Source: Salirhabdus euzebyi
Lineage (GTDB): Bacteria > Bacillota > Bacilli > Bacillales > Alkalibacillaceae
Direction of reading: 5' to 3'
Length of the DNA stretch: 64,000 nucleotides
NCBI RefSeq assembly: GCF_014207435.1
Contig: NZ_JACHGH010000005.1
Coordinates: 62,001-126,000, forward strand
This document shows positions 56,359 through 64,000 of this stretch, piece by piece. The position numbers were made by a program, and so were the translations under genes. Positions within the stretch are counted from its first letter, which is position 1. Every line of letters starts with the position of its first letter. Below the pieces are notes generated by a model. The model searched no databases and was not told the origin of the DNA. It saw only the letters and a program-made list of their open reading frames with translations.

Positions 56359-57354
56359 CTAGCTGCGAAATGCTGGAGCTTTTGATTCTGCATCAAGTAA
56401 CTCTTTTAATTCCTCATCTAATTTAAGTAGAGAAACAGAGCATCCTGCCATTTCTAAGGATGTCATATATTCACCAACAAATGTTTTGTACACTTTTATA
56501 CCACGATCTGCTAACATTGCGTGAACCTTTTTATTTACAATGAATAGCTCCATTTCTGGAGTTGAGCCTAAACCGTTTACCATGACCGCAACTTCATCAC
56601 CACTGTTAAACTCAATATCATCTAATACTTTTTGTGTCAATTCTTGTGCGATTTCATCTGCAGTAGCAATTTCTTTACGGGCAATACCTGGTTCACCGTG
56701 GATTCCCATACCTACTTCCATTTCATTATCAGCAAGCACAAAGCTAGGTTCACCAGCAGCTGGTACTGTACATGGGCTTAATGCCATACCCATCGAACGA
56801 ACATTTGCCACTACTTTTTCTGCTACAGCTTTTACTTCTTCAAGGGATCCACCAGCTTCCGCTTTCGCACCAGCAATCTTATGTACGAAAACTGTACCAG
56901 CAATACCACGACGTCCTGTTGTGAAAGAGCTGTCCTCTACCGCAACATCATCATTTACTACTACTTGCTCTACATTAATTCCTTCAGCAGCTGCCATTTC
57001 TGCAGCCATTTCGAAGTTCATTACGTCACCAGTGTAGTTTTTAATAACTAAAAATACACCTGCACCACCGTCTACAGCTTTAATAGCTTCATAGACTTGG
57101 TCTGGAGTCGGAGATGTAAATACTTCACCTGCAACAGCAGCATCAAGCATTCCTTGTCCAACATACCCAGCGTGTGCTGGCTCGTGACCACTACCACCAC
57201 CACTAACTAATCCTACCTTGTTGGATACAGGAGCATCCTTACGTGCTACTACAGTAGTGTTAGGTACTACTTTTAAATCGTTTGGAAATGCTGCCACCAT
57301 ACCTGCTAACATGTCCTGTACTACTAAATTAGGGTCATTAATAATCTTTTTCAT
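56359..57354 (-). CDS. dhaK: dihydroxyacetone kinase substrate-binding subunit DhaK
   Basis: 331 residues. It binds dihydroxyacetone as a hemiaminal on a histidine (GMGIHGEPGIAR near residue 215); N-terminal motif VSGGGSGHEPAH is clear. The ATG at 57352-57354 is six bases past GGAGG and is preferred to the ATG at 57360. First gene of dhaKLM. Glycerol dehydrogenase and transport genes are not near. Confidence 0.94.
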   Translation of the reverse strand: MKKIINDPNLVVQDMLAGMVAAFPNDLKVVPNTTVVARKDAPVSNKVGLVSGGGSGHEPAHAGYVGQGMLDAAVAGEVFTSPTPDQVYEAIKAVDGGAGVFLVIKNYTGDVMNFEMAAEMAAAEGINVEQVVVNDDVAVEDSSFTTGRRGIAGTVFVHKIAGAKAEAGGSLEEVKAVAEKVVANVRSMGMALSPCTVPAAGEPSFVLADNEMEVGMGIHGEPGIARKEIATADEIAQELTQKVLDDIEFNSGDEVAVMVNGLGSTPEMELFIVNKKVHAMLADRGIKVYKTFVGEYMTSLEMAGCSVSLLKLDEELKELLDAESKAPAFRS

Positions 57355-57593
57355 CTTCATCCTCCTCAGGATATGTAGGTGCTAACACATTTTCACACCT
57401 AAAAGATTGGTAAAATCACCCTACCGCGTACTTCTATTGTATTACAATAATTCAGAAAATACTATTCATTACATCTAGTACTCATGAATTTTTTATGACA
57501 GGATTTTATTGAAAAGAGAAGACTTTTCTGTCCAGGTCAAAATGGTCGTTAATATAAATCACATAAATCATCTAAAAAAATCAATCTTTTTAA

Positions 57594-57622
57594 TTGAGAA
57601 TCATTATCAATTGTTGTATATT
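57594..57622 (+). promoter_or_regulatory. promoter of the flavoreductase gene
   Basis: TTGAGA (57594-57599), 17-base spacer, TATATT (57617-57622); the Fur box lies in the -35 and spacer. Confidence 0.75.
57595..57609. promoter_or_regulatory. Fur box
   Basis: TGAGAATCATTATCA, a 7-1-7 Fur palindrome with one mismatch. Confidence 0.85.
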
Positions 57623-57663
57623 AGATTGTAAAGATACATATAAACGAGTAAGGAGAATGCAAC

Positions 57664-58380
57664 ATGCAAATTTACTGGACTAAAATAAATAAGATTATTG
57701 AGGAAACGCCGGAGGTTAAAACGTATCTGTTGGATTGTCCGGAAGGCTTTACGTGGGAAGAAGGTTCCCACACCCACTTCGCACTGGAGGGTTTCAATGC
57801 CGGAGATAAACCAAACCGAAGCTTGATTCGCCATATGTCAATTTCCACTTTACCGCACGAAAATGCAATCGGTATTACAACACGTATCAGAGAGCAGTGC
57901 TCTGAGTTTAAAACGATTTTAAGGAATCTTGAAGTCGGCAAAGAAGTTGCAATATTTAAAACCCATTCGAATGTACCACTTAAAAGAGAAGATAAAAATG
58001 TTTACCTGTTGTCATCAGGTGTCGGCCTAGCAACTTACAGACCGCTTGTACTTGACTATTTCGAGCGCCCGGACAACGTCAAACAAATTTATTCCTTGAA
58101 CATAGATTCATCAAAGGATTTTCTATTCACTAACATGTTTGAGTCCGCACCGGACAAGAAGTTCACAGCACAGTTTGTTGATAACCGTAAAGACTACTAT
58201 GAAAATGTGAAAAAGCTAGCCGCAGACAAGGAGGGTCTCTTCTATATCGTTGGTAGCGACGACTTCCTCGTGCAAAACATTGAAGTACTTCGCGAGCAGA
58301 ACATCAAGCCAGAACAGATTATGCTCGATAAGCATGAACAGCAACTGCCTAAGTTTTTATCATATGATTTGTCAGTTTAA
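57664..58380 (+). CDS. Fur-regulated FAD/NAD(P) oxidoreductase (ferredoxin reductase-like)
   Basis: 238 residues of the ferredoxin-NADP reductase superfamily: flavin-binding region with RSLIRHMSISTLP near residue 55, and a NAD-binding C-terminal half (LLSSGVGLATYRP, FYIVGSDDF). The protein has no iron-sulfur domain. Iron control by the Fur box suggests a role in ferric or heme iron reduction. Codon use appears more GC-rich than in neighbours (many GCC/GGC/CGC codons), pointing to possible transfer. AAGGAG precedes the ATG. Confidence 0.78.
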   Translation: MQIYWTKINKIIEETPEVKTYLLDCPEGFTWEEGSHTHFALEGFNAGDKPNRSLIRHMSISTLPHENAIGITTRIREQCSEFKTILRNLEVGKEVAIFKTHSNVPLKREDKNVYLLSSGVGLATYRPLVLDYFERPDNVKQIYSLNIDSSKDFLFTNMFESAPDKKFTAQFVDNRKDYYENVKKLAADKEGLFYIVGSDDFLVQNIEVLREQNIKPEQIMLDKHEQQLPKFLSYDLSV

Positions 58381-58445
58381 ACGAGACAACATATTTTCAT
58401 GGTAAGTACCATGACGGGATTTAAATCGAATAAAATACTACAAAA

Positions 58446-58482
58446 GAAACGCTCAGAGATTAAAGAAATCTGAGCGTTTGCT
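58446..58482 (+). terminator. terminator of the flavoreductase gene
   Basis: Stem AAACGCTCAGATT/AATCTGAGCGTTT-like arms followed by T/A sequence. Confidence 0.75.
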
Positions 58483-58596
58483 ATGCCAAATTATTTTATA
58501 ATTTTACTTGTATTTCGGTTACTAAGTCTATTGCACTTCAATCCTCTACTTATAAATGTGTACTCCAAAAGTTAGCCTTTAAAGCTATCTTTTACA

Positions 58597-59346
58597 CTAT
58601 ATACGAATATCGATTTCACTATTTTCCTTCAACTCTTCTACTAATTTCGCAATTTGTTCTCCTTGTTTTTCACGTTGAAGTTCAGCTACAATCTGGTCCC
58701 TTACCTCTTCTAGTTCAGGTGCTTCATCTTGTGCCATCTCTTTATATTGATCATAATAGGTTTGAATTTCCTCTTCACTTACCTCACCTACATTAACCTC
58801 TTCCTCAATATAGTTATTCGTTTTAATTTGATCTGCTAATTGAGCTCTTAATTCATCTTCTGTTATATTACTCTGTTCTAAAAGCTCTTGATATTGCTCT
58901 TGATCATCAAACTGTGATTTTACCATATCTATTTGTTCATTTATTTCCTCTTCGGATGCTTCATAACCCTTTTTTTCAGCATCTTGAGCAATTAACTCTT
59001 GTCCGATAAGTTCATTAAGAATCGTTTGTTTAAGTTGAACTGCCATTTCATCACTAGAAACATCTTGTCCTTGCTGCTGATAAAATGATAATACTTGTTG
59101 ATAAAATGCATTATAGTCAATTCCCTTGATTTCTTTACCATTTACAACCGCTACAACAACATCATCTTCAACTGCTTTTTGTGTCTCAGCATTGTCCCCC
59201 GTTTCTGGTGATTGATCATTTTCAGTTTGGGTTTGTTCATTTTCAGAATCTGTTGCTTGTTCGTTTTCTTCCGCCTCATCCCCACATGCAGCCATTACAA
59301 TTGTCAAAATGGATACAAGGAAGAACAATTTTAGTTTATTTAACAA
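58597..59346 (-). CDS. SurA-N-type lipoprotein without PPIase domain
   Basis: 249 residues. Lipobox VMAAC after a short signal peptide, then an acidic, Glu/Asn-rich linker and a SurA-N/trigger-type helical chaperone domain (VNGKEIKGIDYNAFYQQVL, LNELIGQELIAQDAEKKGYE). No parvulin (PpiC) domain is present, so unlike PrsA it cannot isomerise prolyl bonds; a holdase role is inferred. Start is TTG at 59344-59346, ten bases past AAGGAGGAG; the ATG at 59385 is upstream of the ribosome site. Confidence 0.78.
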   Translation of the reverse strand: MLNKLKLFFLVSILTIVMAACGDEAEENEQATDSENEQTQTENDQSPETGDNAETQKAVEDDVVVAVVNGKEIKGIDYNAFYQQVLSFYQQQGQDVSSDEMAVQLKQTILNELIGQELIAQDAEKKGYEASEEEINEQIDMVKSQFDDQEQYQELLEQSNITEDELRAQLADQIKTNNYIEEEVNVGEVSEEEIQTYYDQYKEMAQDEAPELEEVRDQIVAELQREKQGEQIAKLVEELKENSEIDIRI

Positions 59347-59799
59347 AATATATTCACTCCTCCTTTTTAAGTATGCTTTTCCCATTCAACCATTTTTTAT
59401 AAGTAGAATCAAGTATTTAATTATCAAACATATTGCCAATATACCTTGTCCATAGTAGTTAGAGATCTTTTATAAAATTAAGTAAAAAACATGTTTTGTA
59501 CGTCCCATATCCATCAAAAATAACAAGAACAAAAGCGCAAGCGCCTTGCTCACCCCCGACAGGCATAAGACAAGACCTGCCGTGGCGTTTTTGCCACAGA
59601 AGGGATTGACTTATGTCCCGAGGGGTTAGGTGCTGGAGCTAGACGTGGCTTCCCAGTGTAACTAACTTATCCACAAGTCCGAAATTTTATAATTTCCTAA
59701 GCAATAATGAAAATAGGATGCCATTTTCATGACATCCCATTTACAATTATTCTAAGCTATCTTTAATATCTTTCACCTTATGCACTCAACACGCCATTC
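59347..59799. other. intergenic region with the second 180-base repeat
   Basis: About 450 bases without a gene. Holds the repeat 59529-59707 and a weak GGATG/CATCC hairpin (about 59718-59740). Nothing else seen. Confidence 0.65.
59529..59707 (+). repeat. 180-base intergenic repeat, copy 2
   Basis: Same orientation and about 95% identity to 30881-31060, one base shorter. Confidence 0.75.
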
Positions 59800-60798
59800 T
59801 CATTTACTTATTTGTAATAGCCTTTTAATAATAATCCAAGAAAATCCACCTGCAACTATGGCACCGATCCAATAGGAGAGAACATTTATTCCCCCTGTAA
59901 AGCCAAAACTAATCATGGTCGTCATCAACAAACCACCTGCTAACGCCGAGCTGATTAATATACCGAAAGCAAAAATTGGGTGCAGTGAGCGGAAAACTAA
60001 AAACTCTCCACTATGCTCAGCAGGTGCTTTTTCAAACAATAACATTCCTACAATAAAGAAGATAACTCCTCCAATTATAGGATAAATAAGGTCGGCTATT
60101 GCTATATTCATACTTGTTAAATAGGTTGGCCAAAAGATGTCCTGTAGAAATGGTGGTAGTACATAATCAAAATAGATTAATCCATGTGTAGCTAAAAAGT
60201 GTAAAAGGATAATACTAAATCCTTGTGCAAAGAATAAAAAGATAAAGCTTAAGGTTACTTGTGACCTCATATCACCTGCTATTGTACCAATTAACATAGC
60301 CAGTGAAAAAATGACAAAATAGGCTGCTAAAGGTGCGAAAAAGATTGTGGTAACATCCAATTCTGTAAGTACATACCCATATTCCGAACGCAAAAGAACT
60401 AAATAACCTAACCAAAAACTTACGGTGTATGAAAACAATATAGTGGCAAACCCTAAGACCCATTTAGTCAAGAACATGGATCTTTTTGAAAACGGAAGAG
60501 CTAGGGAAAAATCGTGACGTTTTGAACTTCTTTCTAGGCCAATTAATATTCCTGCTAAAACAATAATTAATACTACAGCGAAAACAGTAAACACACTGGC
60601 TGTAAAGGAATATTCCATTTGATGTATTAGGAAGTTATTCCATTCCCAATCTAGCACATAATGCTCCCGTTCTTCCTTCCATTCTTCTATTTTCATACTT
60701 GCTTTAAAAGGATACTCTAGTAAAAAAATAATCAATATCCCCCATGCGATTAAGGAAACATGTTTCCATTCTTTTTTCCATAACGCTTTAGGAAGCAT
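59800..60798 (-). CDS. ABC transporter permease of the YtrC type
   Basis: 332 residues with about six to eight hydrophobic segments and no recognisable substrate domain. ATG at 60796-60798 has GGAGGTGA upstream, and overlaps the ATPase gene by 11 bases. Last gene of a GntR/ATPase/permease operon of the ytrABC kind, often linked to cell-wall stress. Substrate unknown. Confidence 0.8.
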   Translation of the reverse strand: MLPKALWKKEWKHVSLIAWGILIIFLLEYPFKASMKIEEWKEEREHYVLDWEWNNFLIHQMEYSFTASVFTVFAVVLIIVLAGILIGLERSSKRHDFSLALPFSKRSMFLTKWVLGFATILFSYTVSFWLGYLVLLRSEYGYVLTELDVTTIFFAPLAAYFVIFSLAMLIGTIAGDMRSQVTLSFIFLFFAQGFSIILLHFLATHGLIYFDYVLPPFLQDIFWPTYLTSMNIAIADLIYPIIGGVIFFIVGMLLFEKAPAEHSGEFLVFRSLHPIFAFGILISSALAGGLLMTTMISFGFTGGINVLSYWIGAIVAGGFSWIIIKRLLQISK

Positions 60799-61666
60799 AA
60801 CTGTCACCTCCAAGCTTTGCCACAAAAATATCTTCTAGTGATAAAGGTAACTCTTCATATAACAACGGATTACTTTTTTGAAGAAGATCGATCGTTTCCT
60901 CATCATCAGAAGGAACCAATATAATATATACTCGACCTGAATTATGCAATATATCGAGATGCTTTTTCAATCCGTCCGGAAGATGGTTTTCATAAGCAAC
61001 TTGTAGTTTTCGATATTTTTGTTTAAGTGATTCCATATCTAAATGGGAATCAACTATGCCATCTTTTAAAACAATGATATGATCTGCTAAAGCCTCTAAC
61101 TCGTCTAAGCGATGAGAAGAAATTACAACTGATACATCACGTTCTGCTACTTCCCCAGCAATAAATCGTAAAATTTCCTTTTTTATAATGACATCTAATC
61201 CATCTGTTGGCTCATCTAGTAGTAGAAATTTCGCATTTGTTGAAAAAGCTAATATGAGAGAGAATAATGCTTTTTGTCCTTTTGAAAAATATCTTATCTT
61301 CCCTGTTTCCTTCATCGAAAACCGTCTTAATAAACTGTAAAAATATTCGCTGTCAAAGTTGCTGTATATTAACCCATAAAGGCTGACAATTTCTTTTATG
61401 CTATATTGTTTTAAAGCATCTGTTGTATCCGGTACAAAGACGATATTCTGTTTAACCTCTGGAAATGCATAAACACTTTTACCATCAAACGTTACATTTC
61501 CTTTCGTAGGATTAATAATTCCAGCAATAGTACGTAATAAAGTTGTTTTACCTGCTCCATTTCGACCGACTATTCCTGTAATACTCCCTTGTTGGACCGT
61601 AATATCTATCCCTTTTAAAACCTTTTGACGACGAATTGTTTTAACAAGGTTTTCTACTACTATCAT
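60788..61666 (-). CDS. ABC transporter ATPase (YtrB-like)
   Basis: 292 residues. Walker A is GRNGAGKTT, Walker B FLLLDEPTDGLD and the H-loop is VVISSHRLDELE; the signature FSKGQKALFSLILA is atypical (SKGQ in place of SGGQ), as in YtrB-like ATPases. Overlaps GntR by four bases. Confidence 0.85.
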   Translation of the reverse strand: MIVVENLVKTIRRQKVLKGIDITVQQGSITGIVGRNGAGKTTLLRTIAGIINPTKGNVTFDGKSVYAFPEVKQNIVFVPDTTDALKQYSIKEIVSLYGLIYSNFDSEYFYSLLRRFSMKETGKIRYFSKGQKALFSLILAFSTNAKFLLLDEPTDGLDVIIKKEILRFIAGEVAERDVSVVISSHRLDELEALADHIIVLKDGIVDSHLDMESLKQKYRKLQVAYENHLPDGLKKHLDILHNSGRVYIILVPSDDEETIDLLQKSNPLLYEELPLSLEDIFVAKLGGDSYAS

Positions 61667-62052
61667 TCTTTGTCCCTCCTCAACTCTATGTAATATTCTT
61701 CAATAATGGAGATTAACTCTTTTCCATCAATACCTGCATATATACTATCAACTACTAGCCTTTTGGCTCTTTCCTGCACCTTCTGTTTTTCTGCATTATT
61801 TTTCAAATCTTTTACATCTTCATTAATAAACGTTCCCTTGCCCCTTAACGTAACAAAAATACCAGATCGTTCTAGTTCCTTATATGCCTTACTCACTGTA
61901 TTGGGATTGACCATAAGTTCTGCTGATAGCTCTCTAATGGATGGGACTTTATCCCCTGGCTTCACAATGCCTTGAATAATTCGTTCCCTGACTTCCCTTA
62001 CAATTTGTTCATAAATAGGGACATTGCTTTTCGGATTAAGCAATACATACAT
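61663..62052 (-). CDS. GntR-family regulator (YtrA subfamily)
   Basis: 129 residues: winged-helix DNA-binding domain (PIYEQIVREVRERIIQG, SIRELSAELMVNPNTVSKAY) and a short C-terminal dimerisation helix pair. The short C-terminus is the mark of the YtrA subfamily, which repress their own operon. Operator candidate lies just upstream (62082-62106). Confidence 0.9.
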   Translation of the reverse strand: MYVLLNPKSNVPIYEQIVREVRERIIQGIVKPGDKVPSIRELSAELMVNPNTVSKAYKELERSGIFVTLRGKGTFINEDVKDLKNNAEKQKVQERAKRLVVDSIYAGIDGKELISIIEEYYIELRRDKE

Positions 62053-62081
62053 CGTTTCATCACCCCTTAACTACTGTATGA

Positions 62082-62106
62082 AGTGTATTGGTTCATATAG
62101 TACACT
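62082..62106. promoter_or_regulatory. putative GntR (YtrA-type) operator
   Basis: AGTGTA and TACACT, an inverted repeat with 13 bases between, located 30 bases upstream of the gntR start, as expected for autoregulation. Confidence 0.7.
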
Positions 62107-62237
62107 AAACAAAAATAATGTACCATAATTTATATTTTTTTACCATATATTCTTCTCCTATCACACTTAAATGGAAGTATGATGCCACATTTGTTAAAAT
62201 GAATAGCAATAGAATTAGAAATAATAGGAGGATAATT

Positions 62238-63386
62238 GTGAAAATCATATCGATTGAACCAACTCCAAGTCCACATTCGATGAAAATTAACCTAAGTGAA
62301 TCATTACCAGATGGACAAAATCGAAACTATAAGAACGATGATTCCTTACAAGGTGCACCATCATACATACGTGCACTTTTTCAAATAGAAGGGGTCAAAA
62401 GTATATATCATGTTGCTGATTTTATTGCTCTTGATCGCAACCCACGTACTCCTTGGGAAGCCATTCTACCTGAAGTGAGAAAAGTGTTTGGTTCTTATGA
62501 GGATACGAAAGTGGAAAAGAATAAAGTGGAAGATCATGTCATAAATGACCATTTTGGTGAAGTGAAAGTATTCATTCAAATGTTTCGAGGAATTCCGATG
62601 CAAGTAAAATTAAATGACGGTAATGAAGAAAAACGAGTTGCTCTTCCAGAAATGTTTATGAATGCAGCAATGAAAGCTTCCGTTGCTTCGACCAATATCG
62701 TCATGGAACGAAAATGGATCGAACAGAATCCGCGGTACGGATCGACTGAAGAAATTGAAAACGAAATTGTAGAAGAACTAATAGCAAGCTATGATGAGGA
62801 CCGAATCCAGCAACTAGTGGAACAAGCTTTACAAGACAAGCCTAGTACAACTAACCAGCAACCGAACAAAATTGCAACCCTTGAGACATTAAATAATCCT
62901 GATTGGAAAGTAAGATATGCGGCCTTAGAGAGAATGGATCCATCCTTTGAGGACTTACCTGTATTAGCAAAGGCACTTGACGATGAAAAGACTTCGATCA
63001 GAAGATTAGCAACTGCCTATTTCGGTATGATTGAAGAACCGGAAGTCCTTCCTTATCTGTATAAAGCATTGAAGGATAACGTCGTTACAGTGAGGAGAAC
63101 AGCTGGGGACTGCATTTCTGATTTAGGTTTTAAAGAAGCCATGCCAGAAATGATTGCCTCCTTAAAGGATCCAAGTAGACTTGTTCGTTGGAGAGCAGCA
63201 ATGTTTTTATACGAACTCGGGGATGAATCAGCTTTACCAGCATTAGAGGAAGCACTTGATGATCCAGAGTTCGAAGTGAGAATGCAAGTGAAAATGGCTT
63301 TACAAAGAATAGAAGGTGGCGAAGAAGCTAAAGGTTCTGTCTGGCATCAAATGACCCAAGCGACAAAACAAAAAGAACAAGACTAG
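62238..63386 (+). CDS. conserved virulence factor C-like protein (YpgR/CvfC)
   Basis: 382 residues. N-terminal Nfu/NifU-N-like domain (about 1-85; IEPTPSPHSMKIN), a CvfC middle domain (about 90-230) and C-terminal HEAT repeats (from about 250: DEKTSIRRLATAYFG, DNVVTVRRTAGDCISDLG). CvfC of Staphylococcus influences virulence-gene expression; the Bacillus YpgR function is unknown. GTG start at 62238 with AGGAGG upstream; the longer frame from 62118 is unsupported. Confidence 0.85.
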   Translation: MKIISIEPTPSPHSMKINLSESLPDGQNRNYKNDDSLQGAPSYIRALFQIEGVKSIYHVADFIALDRNPRTPWEAILPEVRKVFGSYEDTKVEKNKVEDHVINDHFGEVKVFIQMFRGIPMQVKLNDGNEEKRVALPEMFMNAAMKASVASTNIVMERKWIEQNPRYGSTEEIENEIVEELIASYDEDRIQQLVEQALQDKPSTTNQQPNKIATLETLNNPDWKVRYAALERMDPSFEDLPVLAKALDDEKTSIRRLATAYFGMIEEPEVLPYLYKALKDNVVTVRRTAGDCISDLGFKEAMPEMIASLKDPSRLVRWRAAMFLYELGDESALPALEEALDDPEFEVRMQVKMALQRIEGGEEAKGSVWHQMTQATKQKEQD

Positions 63387-63404
63387 CCGACAACGCTAAT
63401 ACGA

Positions 63405-63441
63405 ATAAAAAACCTGATTCCATCTGGAATCAGGTTTTTAT
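63405..63441. terminator. bidirectional terminator
   Basis: Stem AAAACCTGATTCCA/TGGAATCAGGTTTT-type arms with A's and T's on each side, between convergent genes. Confidence 0.85.
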
Positions 63442-63443
63442 AT

Positions 63444-64000
63444 TTAGTACACTCTCACTTGTCTCGGCTTACTCACATTTCCTGCACGATCTTTTGCCGT
63501 TATCGATAAATATACGCGTTTCTTTTGGGGCTTCACTTTTATCGAGTACTGACCTTTTGCATTGGCTCTGGCAGTTCCAATAATAGTGCTGCCTCTTTTG
63601 ATTGTCACATAAGAATAAGCTTCTGCCTTGCCTTTTACATAGTAATGCCAGGAATAGACCTTGTTTACTGTTGGAATAGCAGGTGGTATTTTGTCAACAA
63701 CTGTTTTCTTGACGATAGAGCTTGTATTCCTTGCTTTATCTGTCGCATAAATACTTAAAACAGTTCCTGGCTTTTGAACAGGAATAGTAATCGAAAATAC
63801 ACCTTTATAGTTAGCTGTAGCTGTGCCAATGATTGTTGTACCCCGCTTCACTCTTACCACAGCATACTTCTCTGTTGTCCCTGTCACTGCTTTTGTATGA
63901 TTAGCTATTACATTGACTTTTGGTGTAGCTGGCGGTGTCTTATCAATCACGGTAATTTTTGTATACCCACTTTTATTTCCAGCCTTATCCGTAGCATAAG
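63444..64000 (-). CDS. 3' end of a large Ig-like repeat surface protein (partial)
   Basis: C-terminal fragment, open beyond the window edge. At least two bacterial Ig-like repeats of about 80 residues (DKTPPATPKVN, DKIPPAIPTVN; RGTTIIGTATANYKG and RGSTIIGTARANAKG; ATDKARNTSS, AKDRAGNVSK), as in Big_6-type adhesins. A third repeat starts before the edge (ATDKAGNKSG). No LPXTG signal at the C-terminus. It is likely secreted or cell-surface. Confidence 0.85.
   Translation of the reverse strand, partial: YATDKAGNKSGYTKITVIDKTPPATPKVNVIANHTKAVTGTTEKYAVVRVKRGTTIIGTATANYKGVFSITIPVQKPGTVLSIYATDKARNTSSIVKKTVVDKIPPAIPTVNKVYSWHYYVKGKAEAYSYVTIKRGSTIIGTARANAKGQYSIKVKPQKKRVYLSITAKDRAGNVSKPRQVRVY

Noticed and set aside
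57361-57593. Regulatory site for dhaKLM
   Set aside because: The 230 bases upstream of dhaK show no clear promoter or operator other than the Fur site of the divergent gene.

Overview
The window is chromosomal DNA of a low-GC, endospore-forming Firmicute of the Bacillaceae. Support comes from AGGAGG-type ribosome sites, CotF-like coat genes, S-box (SAM-I) riboswitches, Fur, Zur, CsoR and FadR operators of the Bacillus type, and a gene order that follows the yun-yur-yus region of Bacillus subtilis (yunC-yunD-yunE, sufCDSUB, metNPQ, yusE-yusF-gcvH-yusI, fadNAE). No rRNA, tRNA, CRISPR array, prophage or transposase gene was seen.

Layout. 1-4 kb: HD-GYP phosphodiesterase, YunC, YunD and a TauE-type exporter. 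4-9.4 kb: SUF iron-sulfur assembly operon. 9.6-13.2 kb: a small gene with a possible ATT start, then the methionine importer metNPQ behind two near-identical promoter plus S-box units. 13.3-15.3 kb: thioredoxin-like proteins, a Toprim protein, GcvH and a Spx/ArsC-like protein. 15.9-21.3 kb: fatty-acid beta-oxidation operon fadNAE with a FadR box. 21.5-26.3 kb: Fur-controlled siderophore uptake, divergently arranged. 27-27.6 kb: two CotF-like genes. 27.8-30.8 kb: copper operon csoR-copA-copZ. 31.1-31.6 kb: a PCYCGC-motif lipoprotein interrupted by an in-frame UGA. 31.7-33.4 kb: Zur-controlled zinc importer genes znuC and znuB. 33.6-36.9 kb: a frameshifted GGDEF/EAL gene, paired fluoride channels and a zinc-ribbon protein. 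37-40.4 kb: MoxR/DUF58/DUF4129 operon. 40.6-48.8 kb: PucR regulator and a five-gene catabolic operon (PLP enzyme, M20 amidohydrolase, homoserine dehydrogenase, aldehyde dehydrogenase, creatinase/ectoine-hydrolase-like protein). 49-52 kb: two flavin enzymes. 52-58.4 kb: PQQ-type dehydrogenase, EAL protein, SDR, dihydroxyacetone kinase dhaKLM and a Fur-controlled flavoreductase. 58.6-64 kb: SurA-N-type lipoprotein, GntR/ABC operon, CvfC-like protein and the 3' end of a large Ig-repeat protein.

The most notable finding is at 31097-31585. The UGA lies exactly where the PCYCGC family has the first Cys of a C-terminal CxxC. The reading frame continues for 45 family-like codons, and a perfect 7-bp hairpin with a G in its short apical loop begins 14 nt after the UGA, which fits the bacterial SECIS pattern. 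This predicts a selenocysteine-containing (UxxC) lipoprotein, next to the copper operon and znuCB. Others worth following are the duplicated promoter/S-box units, the creatinase/ectoine-hydrolase-like catabolic operon, an exactly 21-bp-phased repeat array, and several families of intergenic repeats.

Metal and redox handling dominates the window (Fe-S assembly, siderophore, copper, zinc, thiol proteins). Starts given here were moved from the longest ORF where a ribosome site decided them. All family names rest on motif recognition, not on searches.
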